NCBI RefSeq assembly: GCF_026241855.1
Contig: NZ_JAPJDC010000001.1
Location: forward strand, 2,294,001-2,358,000
Reading direction: 5' to 3'
DNA: 64,000 nt
Source of the DNA: Curtobacterium flaccumfaciens pv. betae
Lineage (GTDB): Bacteria > Actinomycetota > Actinomycetes > Actinomycetales > Microbacteriaceae
Shown: piece by piece, positions 45,489 through 53,547 of the stretch
Numbering within the stretch: position 1 is the first letter of the stretch
Layout: each line of letters begins with the position of its first letter
Notes under the pieces: model-generated
Database searches by the model: none
Told to the model about the DNA's origin: nothing
The model's input: only the letters and a program-made list of their open reading frames with translations
Translations under genes and position numbers: made by a program

Positions 45489-46640
45489 TCAGAGCGCGAG
45501 CGCCAGGACCCCGGCGACGACGGTGAGCGGCGCGACGATGCACCCGAGCGCCATGTACCGGCCCCACGACAGGTGCACGCCCTCGGCCGACAGCCGCGCG
45601 TGCCACAGGAGCGTCGCGAGTGAGGCCCACGGGGTGATGAGACAGCCGGCGTTCACGCCGATGAGCAGGGCCGCGTACCGCACGGCCTCGTGCCCGGCGG
45701 CAGGTTCGAGCACCAGGTACGCCGGCAGGTTGTCGATGCCGTTCGCCGCCACCGCGCCCGCACCGCCGAGCAGCAGCAGCGGGCCGGTCCCGGTGCCGCC
45801 CTGCAGCGCGTGCACGATCGGGTCGGTGATGCCCGTCGTGTGCAGCGCCTCGACCACCACGAAGAGCCCGGCGGCGAACAGCAGGGTCGACCACGGCACG
45901 CGGGACACCCGGAGTTCGGACGGCGACCGGAACGCCGCGACCACGACGAGCACCACGGCGGCCAGGACCGCAGCGATCCACACGGTCACCCCGGCCGTCA
46001 GGGCGACGACGAGCGCGACGAGCACGGCGGAGGCGGCCCAGAAGAACACGGGGTCGCTCGGCGTGCGGACGGACACCGGCGAGTAGCGGCCGAACAGCTT
46101 GCCCCGGAACACCACGAGCAGGACGACGCACGGCACGACCACCCCGGCGACCGCGGGCCAGGCCATCAGCCCGGCGAACGGCAGCGGGCCGCCGAGCCCC
46201 ATCCGGTCGACGGCGAGCAGGTTCGTCAGGTTCGACACCGGCAGCAGCAGCGAGGCGGTGTTCGCGAGCCAGACCGTGGTGAGGGCGAACGGCATCGGGG
46301 GCAGTCCCACACGCCGTGCGAGCGAGATGACGATGGGGGTGAGGAGCACCGCGGTGGTGTCGATCGACAGGAAGACGGTGCAGAGCACGGCGAGCACGAC
46401 GACCGCACCCCAGAGCCCGATGGTGCGTCCGCCACCGACCCGGGCGGCGACGTCGGCGAGGCGGTCGAACACTCCGGCGTCCGCGGCCAGCTCGGCGACG
46501 ATGGTCAGTCCGAGCACGAACCCGAGGACCGGCAGGACCCGGTCGGCGAGCACGGCGAGGTCGTCGAGGGGCAGCAGCCCGAACACGACGCAGACCGCGC
46601 CGACCACGAGCAGGGCCGCTCCGATGACCGCTTGACGCAC
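45489..46640 (-). CDS. ArsB/NhaD-type ion transporter (IT superfamily)
   Basis: 383 aa from the GTG that follows GGAGGAG by 5 nt; a start 7 codons earlier lacks a ribosome binding site. About 11 membrane segments. The two repeated half-site motifs of the IT superfamily are visible: FLSIDTTAVLLTPIVISLARR with NTASLLLPVSNLTNL in the first half, and AANGIDNLPAYLVLEP with GVNAGCLITPWASLATLLW in the second. These are typical of ArsB and NhaD/CitM relatives, so it may export arsenite or exchange sodium and protons. No arsR, arsC or arsA lies nearby, which weakens the arsenic reading. Confidence 0.8.
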   Translation of the reverse strand: MRQAVIGAALLVVGAVCVVFGLLPLDDLAVLADRVLPVLGFVLGLTIVAELAADAGVFDRLADVAARVGGGRTIGLWGAVVVLAVLCTVFLSIDTTAVLLTPIVISLARRVGLPPMPFALTTVWLANTASLLLPVSNLTNLLAVDRMGLGGPLPFAGLMAWPAVAGVVVPCVVLLVVFRGKLFGRYSPVSVRTPSDPVFFWAASAVLVALVVALTAGVTVWIAAVLAAVVLVVVAAFRSPSELRVSRVPWSTLLFAAGLFVVVEALHTTGITDPIVHALQGGTGTGPLLLLGGAGAVAANGIDNLPAYLVLEPAAGHEAVRYAALLIGVNAGCLITPWASLATLLWHARLSAEGVHLSWGRYMALGCIVAPLTVVAGVLALAL

Positions 46641-46733
46641 GAACACTCCTCCGGCAGACACCGCGGCAGGGTGACCGGCGGCGCTCCAATGTACGGGCCG
46701 GTAGCGTTGTCAGCACGACGACAGGAGGCCTCT

Positions 46734-46922
46734 GTGCGCAAGTTCATGTTCAACGGTGCGGTGTGGAGTTCGCTCATCAGCGGCTACAGCGTGCTGCAGA
46801 CCACCCGCCAGGGACCGCGCGACTGGCGGCTCGCGCTGACCTGGGTCGCGTGGCTCGCCACGACGATCGTGGCGATCGGCACGGTCGTCGAGGACGACCG
46901 CGCGGTCAAGGCGCGCCAGTAG
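46734..46922 (+). CDS. Small one- or two-segment membrane protein
   Basis: 62 aa from GTG with AGGAGG 5 nt upstream, an excellent ribosome binding site. A hydrophobic stretch LALTWVAWLATTIVAIGTVV (about 33-52) is flanked by arginines (TTRQGPRDWR and a basic C-terminus), so one membrane helix is likely. A second, weaker one may lie at the N-terminus (MFNGAVWSSLISGY). No family is known to me. It is followed directly by a strong hairpin, so it is its own transcription unit. Confidence 0.7.
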   Translation: MRKFMFNGAVWSSLISGYSVLQTTRQGPRDWRLALTWVAWLATTIVAIGTVVEDDRAVKARQ

Positions 46923-46960
46923 GACCAGACGCGGCAGGCGGTCGCAGACGCGACCGGCCT

Positions 46961-47008
46961 GACGGACGGGAGGCACGGTGCCAGCTGGCGCCGTGCCTCC
47001 CGTCCGTC
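46961..47008. terminator. 22-bp hairpin between convergent genes
   Basis: Arms 46961-46982 and 46987-47008 with one mismatch and an AGCT loop. It belongs to the GGACGGGAGGC hairpin family and separates the small membrane protein from the convergent mscS-like gene. Confidence 0.8.
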
Positions 47009-47046
47009 GTCCTGGCCGTCCAGGGCACGCCGATCCCGTCACCGGG

Positions 47047-48210
47047 TCAGCGCTCGGACTCCGGGATGCCGGAGGTCTGGATCGGTCCGGTGAAGAGCGC
47101 ACCGCGCTCGTCGTCGCCGAACAGCTGCGAGTCCCCCTCTGCCGGGCGTCCGCGTCGGCGCGGCGCCGTCGCGCTCGGCTCGGTGAGCTGCACCCGCTGC
47201 ACCGGCAGGGCGTCCGGATGGGTGCGCTGGATCCACTCGACCATCTCCTCGCGGACGTAGCAGCGGAGGTCGAACAGGCCACCGGCATCGGGTGCGGTCA
47301 CGAGGATGCGGACCCGGACGAGTCCTCCGACGGCGTCCGTGACCTGGAGCACCTTGACCCGGCGGTCCCAGATCGTCGAGGTGTCGAGGATCCGGTCGAG
47401 CTCCGCCCGCATGTCGGCCGGGCTCACCCGCCAGTCGAGGTCGAACTCCACGGCGCCGAGCAGTTCGCTGCCGGTCCGCGTCCAGTTCTCGAACGGCGTG
47501 CTCGTGAAGTACGTCGACGGCAGCACGAACCGACGGTCGTCCCACAGGTGCACGACGACGTAGGTCAGGGTGATCTCCTCGATCCGACCCCACTGCTGCT
47601 CGACCACGACGACGTCGTCCACCCGGATCGACCCGGAGAACGCCAGCTGCATGCCGGCGAACACGTTGCCGAGCGTGGACTGCGCGGCGAGGCCCGCGAC
47701 CACGGAGATGAGGCCGGCGCTGGCGAGCACGCTCGCACCGGCCGCTTCGACCCCGTCGAAGGTCAGCAGGATCGCGCCGACCGCGATGATGACGAGCACG
47801 GCGACGGTGAGTCGCCGGATGATGAGCACCTGGGTGCGGATGCGACGCGCCTGCCGGTTGTCGGGCACGTCGATGCGGAAGCGGTGCAGCCCCAGGTCCT
47901 CGAGGAAGATCGCGACCTGGCACGCCAGCCAGCACCCGGTCGCGATCGTGACGATGAGGAAGGCGTGCGCGACCTCGTCGCGCCACGGGTAGGCGTCGGC
48001 GTTCCGCGGGATGCTCGACGTGAACGCGATCCAGAGCAGGACCACCAGCAGCACGGTGCGGAACGGGTGCTTCGTCCGTGGCGAGAGCACGCCGGCCCAG
48101 CGTTCCCGGCGCGCGATCGCCCGGAGGACCAGGTGCAGGACGAGGGCGACGACGGCGGTGACGAGCAGGGCGAACCCGATCGCGACGAGGAGTCGGAGGA
48201 GGATGTCCAT
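47047..48210 (-). CDS. MscS-family mechanosensitive channel
   Basis: 387 aa if the ATG at 48210 is used; a TTG 4 codons earlier is possible, and GGAGGG touches the ATG, so the start is uncertain. Four membrane segments lead to the MscS pore and upper beta domain: [29 protein letters not shown], then [41 protein letters not shown]. The latter is the conserved beta domain of the family. It opens under membrane tension to release solutes on hypo-osmotic shock. The C-terminal 40 residues are polar and not conserved. It is divergent from the ansP-like gene. Confidence 0.9.
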   Translation of the reverse strand: MDILLRLLVAIGFALLVTAVVALVLHLVLRAIARRERWAGVLSPRTKHPFRTVLLVVLLWIAFTSSIPRNADAYPWRDEVAHAFLIVTIATGCWLACQVAIFLEDLGLHRFRIDVPDNRQARRIRTQVLIIRRLTVAVLVIIAVGAILLTFDGVEAAGASVLASAGLISVVAGLAAQSTLGNVFAGMQLAFSGSIRVDDVVVVEQQWGRIEEITLTYVVVHLWDDRRFVLPSTYFTSTPFENWTRTGSELLGAVEFDLDWRVSPADMRAELDRILDTSTIWDRRVKVLQVTDAVGGLVRVRILVTAPDAGGLFDLRCYVREEMVEWIQRTHPDALPVQRVQLTEPSATAPRRRGRPAEGDSQLFGDDERGALFTGPIQTSGIPESER

Positions 48211-48334
48211 CCCTCCATGCAAGCAACGGACGACGGTCGTCGTTCAGGATCGGGCCACCGTCGGCTGTGCGGACGTTCAGCAGCTGCGGTTCGACCGAAC
48301 CGGGGTTTGCGTGACGGCCCGGTCCGGTGCGCAT

Positions 48335-48340
48335 GTAGGT
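48335..48340 (+). promoter_or_regulatory. -10 box (TAGGTT) of the ansP-like gene
   Basis: TAGGTT with 8 nt to the ATG; TGACGG 17 nt upstream can act as -35. The message would have almost no leader. Confidence 0.5.
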
Positions 48341-48348
48341 TCTCTCGC

Positions 48349-49881
48349 ATGACAGCGCAGAACGACACGGGTGGCAACCGAGCGCCGGCGAACGACTTCT
48401 CGCACGAGCAGGAGGGCTACCAGCACGGTCTGAAGCCCCGGCAACTGCAGATGATCGCGATCGGCGGCGCGATCGGCACCGGCCTCTTCCTCGGTGCCGG
48501 TGGACGCCTGCACACCGCGGGCCCCGCGCTCGCGCTGACCTACCTGGTCGCCGGGATCTTCGCCTTCTTCATCCTGCGGGCCCTGGGCGAGCTGGTGCTG
48601 CACCGCCCGTCCTCGGGGTCGTTCATCTCGTACGCCCGCGAGTTCTACGGCGAGAAGTTCGCGTACGCCGCGGGCTGGATGTACTTCCTGAACTGGGCGA
48701 TGACCTCGATCGTCGACACCACCGCGGTCGCGATCTACCTGCAGTACTGGTCGGCCTTCACCGCCGCACCGCAGTGGCTGCTGGCGCTGATCGCCCTGGT
48801 CGTCGTCCTCGCGGCGAACATGGTCGCCGTGAAGGTGTTCGGTGAGCTCGAGTTCTGGTTCGCCCTGATCAAGGTCGCCGCACTGGTGACGTTCCTCGTC
48901 GTCGCGATCATCTGGCTCGTCTTCGCGTTCCCGGTCGAGGCCGGTGGCGAGGCCGTCCGGACCGGCTTCTCGATCTGGGGTGACAACGGCGGGCTGTTCC
49001 CGAACGGGCTGCTCCCCGCGGTCATCGTGATCCAGGGTGTCGTCTTCGCCTACGCCGCGATCGAACTCGTCGGCACCGCGTCGGGTGAGACGCAGAACGC
49101 CGAGAAGGTCATCCCGCGCGCGATCAACTCCGTGGTCTTCCGCATCGCGGTCTTCTACGTCGGGTCGATCGTCCTGCTCTCCCTGCTGCTGCCGTACACG
49201 GCCTACAAGGAGGGCGAGAGCCCCTTCGTGACGTTCTTCTCGTCGCTCGGCAACCCGCACGTCGGCGCGATCGTCGGCGGCATCATGAACTTCGTCGTGC
49301 TCACCGCGGCCCTGTCGTCCCTGAACGCCGGCCTGTACTCCACCGGACGTGCGCTCCACTCGATGGGGATGAACGGTTCGGCGCCGAAGTGGACCACGAA
49401 GATGTCGAAGGGCGGTGTCCCCTACGCCGGCATCCTGCTCACCGCGGCGTTGACCGTCGCGGGCGTCGTGCTGAACTACTTCGTGCCGAGCCAGGCGTTC
49501 GAGATCGCCCTGAACATCGCCAGCCTCGGCATCATCACCGCGTGGGGCACGATCATCCTGTGCCAGATGCGGCTGCGCCAGTGGGCCAAGCAGGGGCTCG
49601 CGAAGGAACCCTCGTTCAAGCTCCCCGGGGCACCGGTCACCGCCTGGCTGACCCTGGCGTTCCTCGCCTCGGTCATCGTCCTGATGGCGATCGACTACCC
49701 CGTCGGCACGTACACGATCGCGTCGCTCGTCATCATCATCCCGCTGCTCGTCGTCGGCTGGTTCCTGCAGCGTGACCGCATCCTGCGCATCGCCGCCCTG
49801 CGCGAGGGCGTCACGGGTCCCTACCCGATCGGTGTCCGCAACCCCGCCGCCTCGGTGCGACGCGACGACGACGGGAGCTAG
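48349..49881 (+). CDS. ansP: Amino acid permease, L-asparagine permease type
   Basis: 510 aa, APC superfamily, 12 membrane segments. The N-terminal region [33 protein letters not shown] and [25 protein letters not shown] is very close to what I remember of enterobacterial AnsP, including [20 protein letters not shown]. The middle [25 protein letters not shown] is the family substrate-site region. It should import asparagine or a related amino acid with protons. It stands alone with a near-leaderless promoter. Substrate assignment is by resemblance only. Confidence 0.87.
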   Translation: MTAQNDTGGNRAPANDFSHEQEGYQHGLKPRQLQMIAIGGAIGTGLFLGAGGRLHTAGPALALTYLVAGIFAFFILRALGELVLHRPSSGSFISYAREFYGEKFAYAAGWMYFLNWAMTSIVDTTAVAIYLQYWSAFTAAPQWLLALIALVVVLAANMVAVKVFGELEFWFALIKVAALVTFLVVAIIWLVFAFPVEAGGEAVRTGFSIWGDNGGLFPNGLLPAVIVIQGVVFAYAAIELVGTASGETQNAEKVIPRAINSVVFRIAVFYVGSIVLLSLLLPYTAYKEGESPFVTFFSSLGNPHVGAIVGGIMNFVVLTAALSSLNAGLYSTGRALHSMGMNGSAPKWTTKMSKGGVPYAGILLTAALTVAGVVLNYFVPSQAFEIALNIASLGIITAWGTIILCQMRLRQWAKQGLAKEPSFKLPGAPVTAWLTLAFLASVIVLMAIDYPVGTYTIASLVIIIPLLVVGWFLQRDRILRIAALREGVTGPYPIGVRNPAASVRRDDDGS

Positions 49882-49925
49882 CGCTCCGCTTGTCCCCGGA
49901 ACGCAAGGCCCCCAGCGCCGAACAC

Positions 49926-49972
49926 GAGCGGTCCGGCACCCGTCGCTACCATCAGCGGGTGCCGGACCGCTC
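49926..49972. promoter_or_regulatory. Perfect 17-bp inverted repeat spanning a promoter and start codon
   Basis: Arms 49926-49942 and 49956-49972 are exact complements. The 13-nt spacer holds the TACCAT -10 box (49947-49952) and the right arm holds the GTG start codon at 49959. It may be an operator, the ansP terminator (the T-rich TCTGTTTCTC follows), or both. Confidence 0.7.
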
Positions 49973-50258
49973 TGTTTCTCCCACCCTCGACCTGCAGCTC
50001 AGCTGGCGAGGTGCCTACGGACGCCTCCGGGTGTTCGCGGATCGTCTCGAGGCCGAGACCGACTACCAGCGCGAGACGCGGACGACGGTGCCGATGGACG
50101 CGGTGCAGGGGTGGCGCCTCGGACCGTGCGACGAGGACGCCGTCTGCGTCGAGTTCCTCGCCGGGCAGGACACCTACCGGGTGCTGCTCGACACCCCGGA
50201 CGAGCAGCTCGCTGCGCTGGCGATCCGGAAGGTGCTCGGCCCGCCGCTGGAGTCCTGA
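49959..50258 (+). CDS. Small acidic protein of unknown function
   Basis: 99 aa from GTG 6 nt after TACCAT, with no ribosome binding site; an earlier TTG at 49890 is less likely. The protein appears to be a small beta-rich domain (LDLQLSWRGAYGRLRVFADRLEAETDY, then VQGWRLGPCDEDAVCVEFLAGQDTYRVLLD) without a signal peptide or membrane segment. No family recognised. The start region lies in a perfect inverted repeat, which suggests special expression control. Confidence 0.65.
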   Translation: MPDRSVSPTLDLQLSWRGAYGRLRVFADRLEAETDYQRETRTTVPMDAVQGWRLGPCDEDAVCVEFLAGQDTYRVLLDTPDEQLAALAIRKVLGPPLES

Positions 50259-50289
50259 GGACGCCGGTGCCGGGCCGCGGGAGGCCGCG

Positions 50290-50319
50290 GCGCGGTTGCC
50301 CGGTTGCGCGGTTGCCCGG
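50290..50319. repeat. 14-bp direct repeat before the G-tract array
   Basis: GCGCGGTTGCCCGG occurs at 50290-50303 and 50306-50319. Confidence 0.8.
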
Positions 50320-50345
50320 GGGCCGGGGGCCGGGGGCCGGGGGCC
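50318..50345. repeat. (GGGGGCC)4 array, G-quadruplex motif
   Basis: Four runs of five G (50318-50322, 50325-50329, 50332-50336, 50339-50343) separated by CC. It lies in the 90-nt gap between two convergent genes, 3 nt from the stop of the minus-strand lipoprotein gene. Confidence 0.9.
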
Positions 50346-50348
50346 AGG

Positions 50349-51005
50349 TCAGTCGTCGCTGTCGACGCGGTCGGTGACGACGTCACCGGAGCCGGCGTCG
50401 ATGCGCACGCTGTGCTTGGTGCCGGACGAGTCGAGCACGTCGCCCTCCCAGACCACCGCGCCGACGTGGTCGTCGAGTCCGAGTTCGGTCACGGTCCCCG
50501 CGTGCAGGTCCTGGAAGGCGTCGACGGCCTGCTTGACGCTCAGGTCGGCGGCGGCGACGAAGCGCTCGTGCTCGGCTTTGTCGTCCGCGTCGGCGGCCTC
50601 GGTCTGCGGGGTGCCGGCGACCGAGGTGCCGTCGGCGTTCGTGTGCACCTCGTGCTCGGTGCCGTCCTTCGTCACGACCAGGACCTCGTAGGCGGAGGCG
50701 CCCTGCTCCTGCTCGACCGAGATGACGGTACCCGACCCGACCTCGCCGCGTGCGGTGGCGACCGCCGCGAGCAGGGCCGTGTTCGAGCCGGTGGACGCGG
50801 CGCCGGACGCACCGGACGACGACGAACCGGAGCCCGACGAGTCCGTCGACGACGAGCCGACCGAGCCGGAGCCGGCCGAGCCGGTGTCGTCGTCGGAGTC
50901 GTCGCTGGCGCAACCGGTGAGTGCGAGCGCCGCGACGATCGGCAGGGCGGCGAACGCGGCGATGCGGCGGACGGAGGGCTTCTGGTGCTGGGTGCGGAAG
51001 TTCAT
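50349..51005 (-). CDS. PepSY-domain lipoprotein
   Basis: 218 aa from the ATG at 51005; an ATG 4 codons earlier is possible, but the promoter layout shared with the regulator gene favours 51005. Signal peptide with a twin-Arg basic start and lipobox ALTGC (Cys32), so it is anchored outside the membrane. A Ser/Gly/Asp-rich spacer (about 33-72) precedes two PepSY-like units (about 75-135: ISVEQEQGASAYEVLVVTKDGTEHEV, and about 150-218: AVVWEGDVLDSSGTKHSVRIDAGSGDV). PepSY domains bind or inhibit peptidases or sense envelope state. It follows the histidine kinase gene with its own operator copy, so it may be both effector and feedback sensor of that system. Confidence 0.85.
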   Translation of the reverse strand: MNFRTQHQKPSVRRIAAFAALPIVAALALTGCASDDSDDDTGSAGSGSVGSSSTDSSGSGSSSSGASGAASTGSNTALLAAVATARGEVGSGTVISVEQEQGASAYEVLVVTKDGTEHEVHTNADGTSVAGTPQTEAADADDKAEHERFVAAADLSVKQAVDAFQDLHAGTVTELGLDDHVGAVVWEGDVLDSSGTKHSVRIDAGSGDVVTDRVDSDD

Positions 51006-51029
51006 GTGGACGAGCATCGCGTCGGGGTG

Positions 51030-51046
51030 CTGAAGCAGCCCTGAAG
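51030..51046 (-). promoter_or_regulatory. Direct-repeat operator before the PepSY lipoprotein gene
   Basis: On the minus strand CTTCAG-GGCTG-CTTCAG, 11-bp period, ending 24 nt before the ATG at 51005. The same arrangement occurs before the response regulator gene. Confidence 0.65.
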
Positions 51047-51054
51047 CCACCTGT

Positions 51055-52455
51055 TCAGCCGCCGAGTGCGATGCGGACGACGAACCGCGCGCCACCGAGC
51101 GGGGACGTGACCACGGACGTGTCGCCGCCGTGCGCCCGCACGGCGTCGCGGACGATGGCAAGGCCGAGCCCCGCGCCACCGGCATCCCGGCTGCGGGCCT
51201 CGTCGAGACGGACGAACCGCTCGAAGACGCGCTCGCGCTCGTCCTCGGGGACGCCGGTGCCGTCGTCGTCGACCGTGAGCACCGCGGACCCGTCGTGCTC
51301 GGTGAGCGACACGGCGACGCGTGTGCTCGCGTGCCGGACGGCGTTGTCGACGAGGTTGCGGACCACCCCTGCCAGCACGCGCTCGTCGCCGAGGACCCGC
51401 GCTGCCGAGATCGCCGAGCCGTCCACCCGGACCGCGGGGGCGTCGCCGTCCCGCGCGGGCGCGTCACCGGCCGTCGACCGCGCTCGCGCGCGGGCCACCG
51501 CGTCCAACGCCAGGTCGTCGAGGTCGACGGGGCGCCGCGTGCGGATCCCGCCCTCGTCGAGGCGGGAGAGCTCGAGCAGCCCGGTGACCAGGTCCTGCAG
51601 GCGCACCGCCTCGGACCGGACGACGTCGGCGAGGTCGGCCACCTCGGTCCGCCCCGGGTGCGCGACGGCGACCTCGGCGTGCTGCCGGATCGACGCGATC
51701 GGCGACCGGAGTTCGTGGGAGGCGTCGGACACGAAGCGCCGCTGGCTCTCGGCGGAGAGTTCGAGGCGGTCGAGCATGGCGTTCATGGTGCTCGCGAGCC
51801 GGGCGACCTCGTCACCGGTGTCCGGCACCTCGACCCGGGCGTCGGGACGGGCCGCTCGGATCGTCTCGACCTCGGTGCGCATCTGCTCCACGGGCCGCAG
51901 CGAGCGACCGGTGACGGCCCAGGTGACCGCGACCAGCACGAGCACCAGCACGGGCACCCCGACGGCGAGGAGCACGACGGCGGTGCGGACCGCGGTGTCG
52001 GCCTGGTCGAGCGTGCTGCCGTAGACGAGCGTCGCCTCACCGCCGCCGGGCAGGTCCACGTCGTCCGCCACGAGCAGCCAGCGTTCGCCGTCGTGGGTCC
52101 ACCGGGACTCGTCGGCGGTGGGCAGGGCGGCGCCGTCGGCGTCCTCGCCGTGCGCCAGGACCGCCCCGCCGTCGCCGATCACCTGCACCAGGACGTCCTC
52201 GTAGCCGGTCACCGCGGCCGCACCGTCCGTCTCGACCCGCGAGGACACCTGCTCGAGACCGGCCTCGGCCGAGGTCCGCACGCCGTCGAGCAGCACGAGC
52301 CGCAGCACGACGACGAACGCGACGGCGCCGATGACCAGGGCCGCGAGGACGACGACCCCGGCGCCGAGGGTGGTGCGGGCACGGACCGACCGTGGGCGCC
52401 GTGGCCTGCTCCGTGCGGGCCCGCTCGCACGGGGGTTGACCGGCCGCTCAGCCAC
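51055..52455 (-). CDS. Sensor histidine kinase (EnvZ/CpxA-like architecture)
   Basis: 466 aa from the GTG that overlaps the regulator stop by 8 nt. A basic N-tail leads to membrane segment one (about 30-55), an extracellular sensor of about 110 residues without clear motif, and segment two (about 165-188). Next come HAMP, HisKA with the phospho-acceptor in SDASHELRSPIASI, and HATPase with VRNLVDNAVRHAS (N box), DDDGTGVPEDERERVFERF (G1/F box) and GGAGLGLAIV (G2 box). All are intact. It should phosphorylate the regulator encoded just upstream. The adjacent PepSY lipoprotein could touch its extracellular part. Confidence 0.92.
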   Translation of the reverse strand: MAERPVNPRASGPARSRPRRPRSVRARTTLGAGVVVLAALVIGAVAFVVVLRLVLLDGVRTSAEAGLEQVSSRVETDGAAAVTGYEDVLVQVIGDGGAVLAHGEDADGAALPTADESRWTHDGERWLLVADDVDLPGGGEATLVYGSTLDQADTAVRTAVVLLAVGVPVLVLVLVAVTWAVTGRSLRPVEQMRTEVETIRAARPDARVEVPDTGDEVARLASTMNAMLDRLELSAESQRRFVSDASHELRSPIASIRQHAEVAVAHPGRTEVADLADVVRSEAVRLQDLVTGLLELSRLDEGGIRTRRPVDLDDLALDAVARARARSTAGDAPARDGDAPAVRVDGSAISAARVLGDERVLAGVVRNLVDNAVRHASTRVAVSLTEHDGSAVLTVDDDGTGVPEDERERVFERFVRLDEARSRDAGGAGLGLAIVRDAVRAHGGDTSVVTSPLGGARFVVRIALGG

Positions 52456-53125
52456 CGTCGGCCGCCAAGCGGTACCCGGCGCCACGGACCGTCTCGATCG
52501 CGGCACGCCCGAACGGCCGGTCGAGTTTCCGGCGGAGGTGTCCGACGTACACCTCGACGATGTTCGGGTCGCCCTCGAAGTCGACGTCCCAGACGTTCTC
52601 GATGACGTCGCGCTTCGACCGGACTTGTCCCGGGTGCCGTGCGAGGTACTCGAGCACGGCGAACTCGCGGCTGGTCAGCTCGACGGGGGTCTCGCCCCGA
52701 GCCACGGTGCGCGCCGCGGGGTCGACGACCAGGTCGCCGAGGGTCAGCACGGTGGGGCGCTCGCGGGCACCCCGTCGGACGAGCGCCCGGAGCCGTGCGA
52801 CGAGCACCGGGTGCGAGAACGGCTTGGTGACGTAGTCGTCGGCCCCCGCGTCGAGCGCCTCGACCTGGTCCCACTCGCCGTCCTTGGCGGTCAGCATGAG
52901 CACGGGGGTCCAGTCGCCGTCGGCGCGGAGCTGCGCGCACACGGCCCAGCCGCTCAGGCCCGGCATCATCAGGTCGAGCACGATCGCGTCGTAGCGGAAC
53001 TCACGCGCGTGCCACAGACCGTCCACGCCGTCGTTCGCGACGTCGACCGCCCACCCCTCGGCCTCGAGGCCGCGGCGTACGCCGTCGGCGAGCCGGACCT
53101 CGTCGTCGACCACCAGCACCCGCAT
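52448..53125 (-). CDS. OmpR/PhoB-family response regulator
   Basis: 225 aa. The receiver (1-115) has acidic pocket DD at 7-8, phospho-acceptor Asp51 in AIVLDLMMPGLSG, Thr79 and Lys101 in YVTKPF. The winged-helix output domain (about 128-222) has LTSREFAVLEYLARHPGQVRSK and VEVYVGHLRRKLD. This family binds 10-11-bp direct repeats as a dimer, and exactly such a repeat lies 23 nt before its own ATG and 24 nt before the lipoprotein ATG. It is translationally coupled to the kinase. Confidence 0.94.
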   Translation of the reverse strand: MRVLVVDDEVRLADGVRRGLEAEGWAVDVANDGVDGLWHAREFRYDAIVLDLMMPGLSGWAVCAQLRADGDWTPVLMLTAKDGEWDQVEALDAGADDYVTKPFSHPVLVARLRALVRRGARERPTVLTLGDLVVDPAARTVARGETPVELTSREFAVLEYLARHPGQVRSKRDVIENVWDVDFEGDPNIVEVYVGHLRRKLDRPFGRAAIETVRGAGYRLAADGG

Positions 53126-53148
53126 GGGGTCGATCCTGCCGTGCCCCG

Positions 53149-53165
53149 CTGAAGCAGGGCTGAAG
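53149..53165 (-). promoter_or_regulatory. Direct-repeat operator before the response regulator gene
   Basis: On the minus strand CTTCAG-CCCTG-CTTCAG, followed after 10 nt by CAGGAT and 7 nt later by the ATG. It occupies the -35 place, as expected for activation by an OmpR-type protein. Confidence 0.65.
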
Positions 53166-53173
53166 CGGCCGGC

Positions 53174-53386
53174 TCAGACCAGCAGCAGGATCCCTGCGAT
53201 CACCGACGCGACGGCGATCGCGAGCGCGATGAGCAGGAGCACGAGGTGCACCGTGTAGAAGGTCGTCGGCTTGCCGGCGGCGTCGCGGGCACGAGAGTCC
53301 TTCGCGACGCGCTGGAAGAAGCGCGGCCAGGTGACGACGTTGAAGACGGCGCCGATGAACAGGACGACTGCGGCGAAGACGAGCAC
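53174..53386 (-). CDS. SCO4848-family small membrane protein
   Basis: 70 aa from GTG. Two membrane helices (about 1-20 and 45-69) flank a conserved loop with WPRFFQRVAKDSRARDAAGKPTTFYTVH, the mark of this actinobacterial family as I remember it. Function is unknown. A TAGGAT box 6 nt before the GTG supports this start and a leaderless message. It lies 48 nt upstream of the two-component genes on the same strand, so read-through is possible. Confidence 0.75.
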   Translation of the reverse strand: MLVFAAVVLFIGAVFNVVTWPRFFQRVAKDSRARDAAGKPTTFYTVHLVLLLIALAIAVASVIAGILLLV

Positions 53387-53392
53387 GGGACG

Positions 53393-53398
53393 ATCCTA
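53393..53398 (-). promoter_or_regulatory. -10 box (TAGGAT), leaderless
   Basis: TAGGAT, 6 nt, then GTG of the SCO4848-family gene. Confidence 0.55.
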
Positions 53399-53404
53399 CT
53401 GAAC

Positions 53405-53449
53405 GCCGGGCGGGTGGTGCTGGTCCGGCGATGCCGGGCGGGTGGTGCT
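53405..53449. repeat. 17-bp direct repeat pair
   Basis: GCCGGGCGGGTGGTGCT at 53405-53421 and 53433-53449, period 28 bp, upstream of the SCO4848-family promoter. Confidence 0.8.
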
Positions 53450-53495
53450 CGGCCGCCCCCAACGCGGCCGAGTCCCGACCCGGCAGGCCACAGGA

Positions 53496-53515
53496 TCTGT
53501 AGCACCTGCTACAGA
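53496..53515. promoter_or_regulatory. Palindrome TCTGTAGCA-CC-TGCTACAGA
   Basis: 9-bp perfect arms, a typical dimer-binding size, about 100 nt upstream of the SCO4848-family promoter and just after the stop of the MAB_1171c-type gene. It could be an operator or a weak terminator. AT content is higher than around it. Confidence 0.45.
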
Positions 53516-53547
53516 CTCTACACGGCCTGTCCGGCAGCGTCGAGGGA

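Noticed and set aside
45489..46640. Calling the ArsB/NhaD-type permease an arsenite pump
   Set aside because: The superfamily is broad and no other ars gene is present; the substrate is left open.
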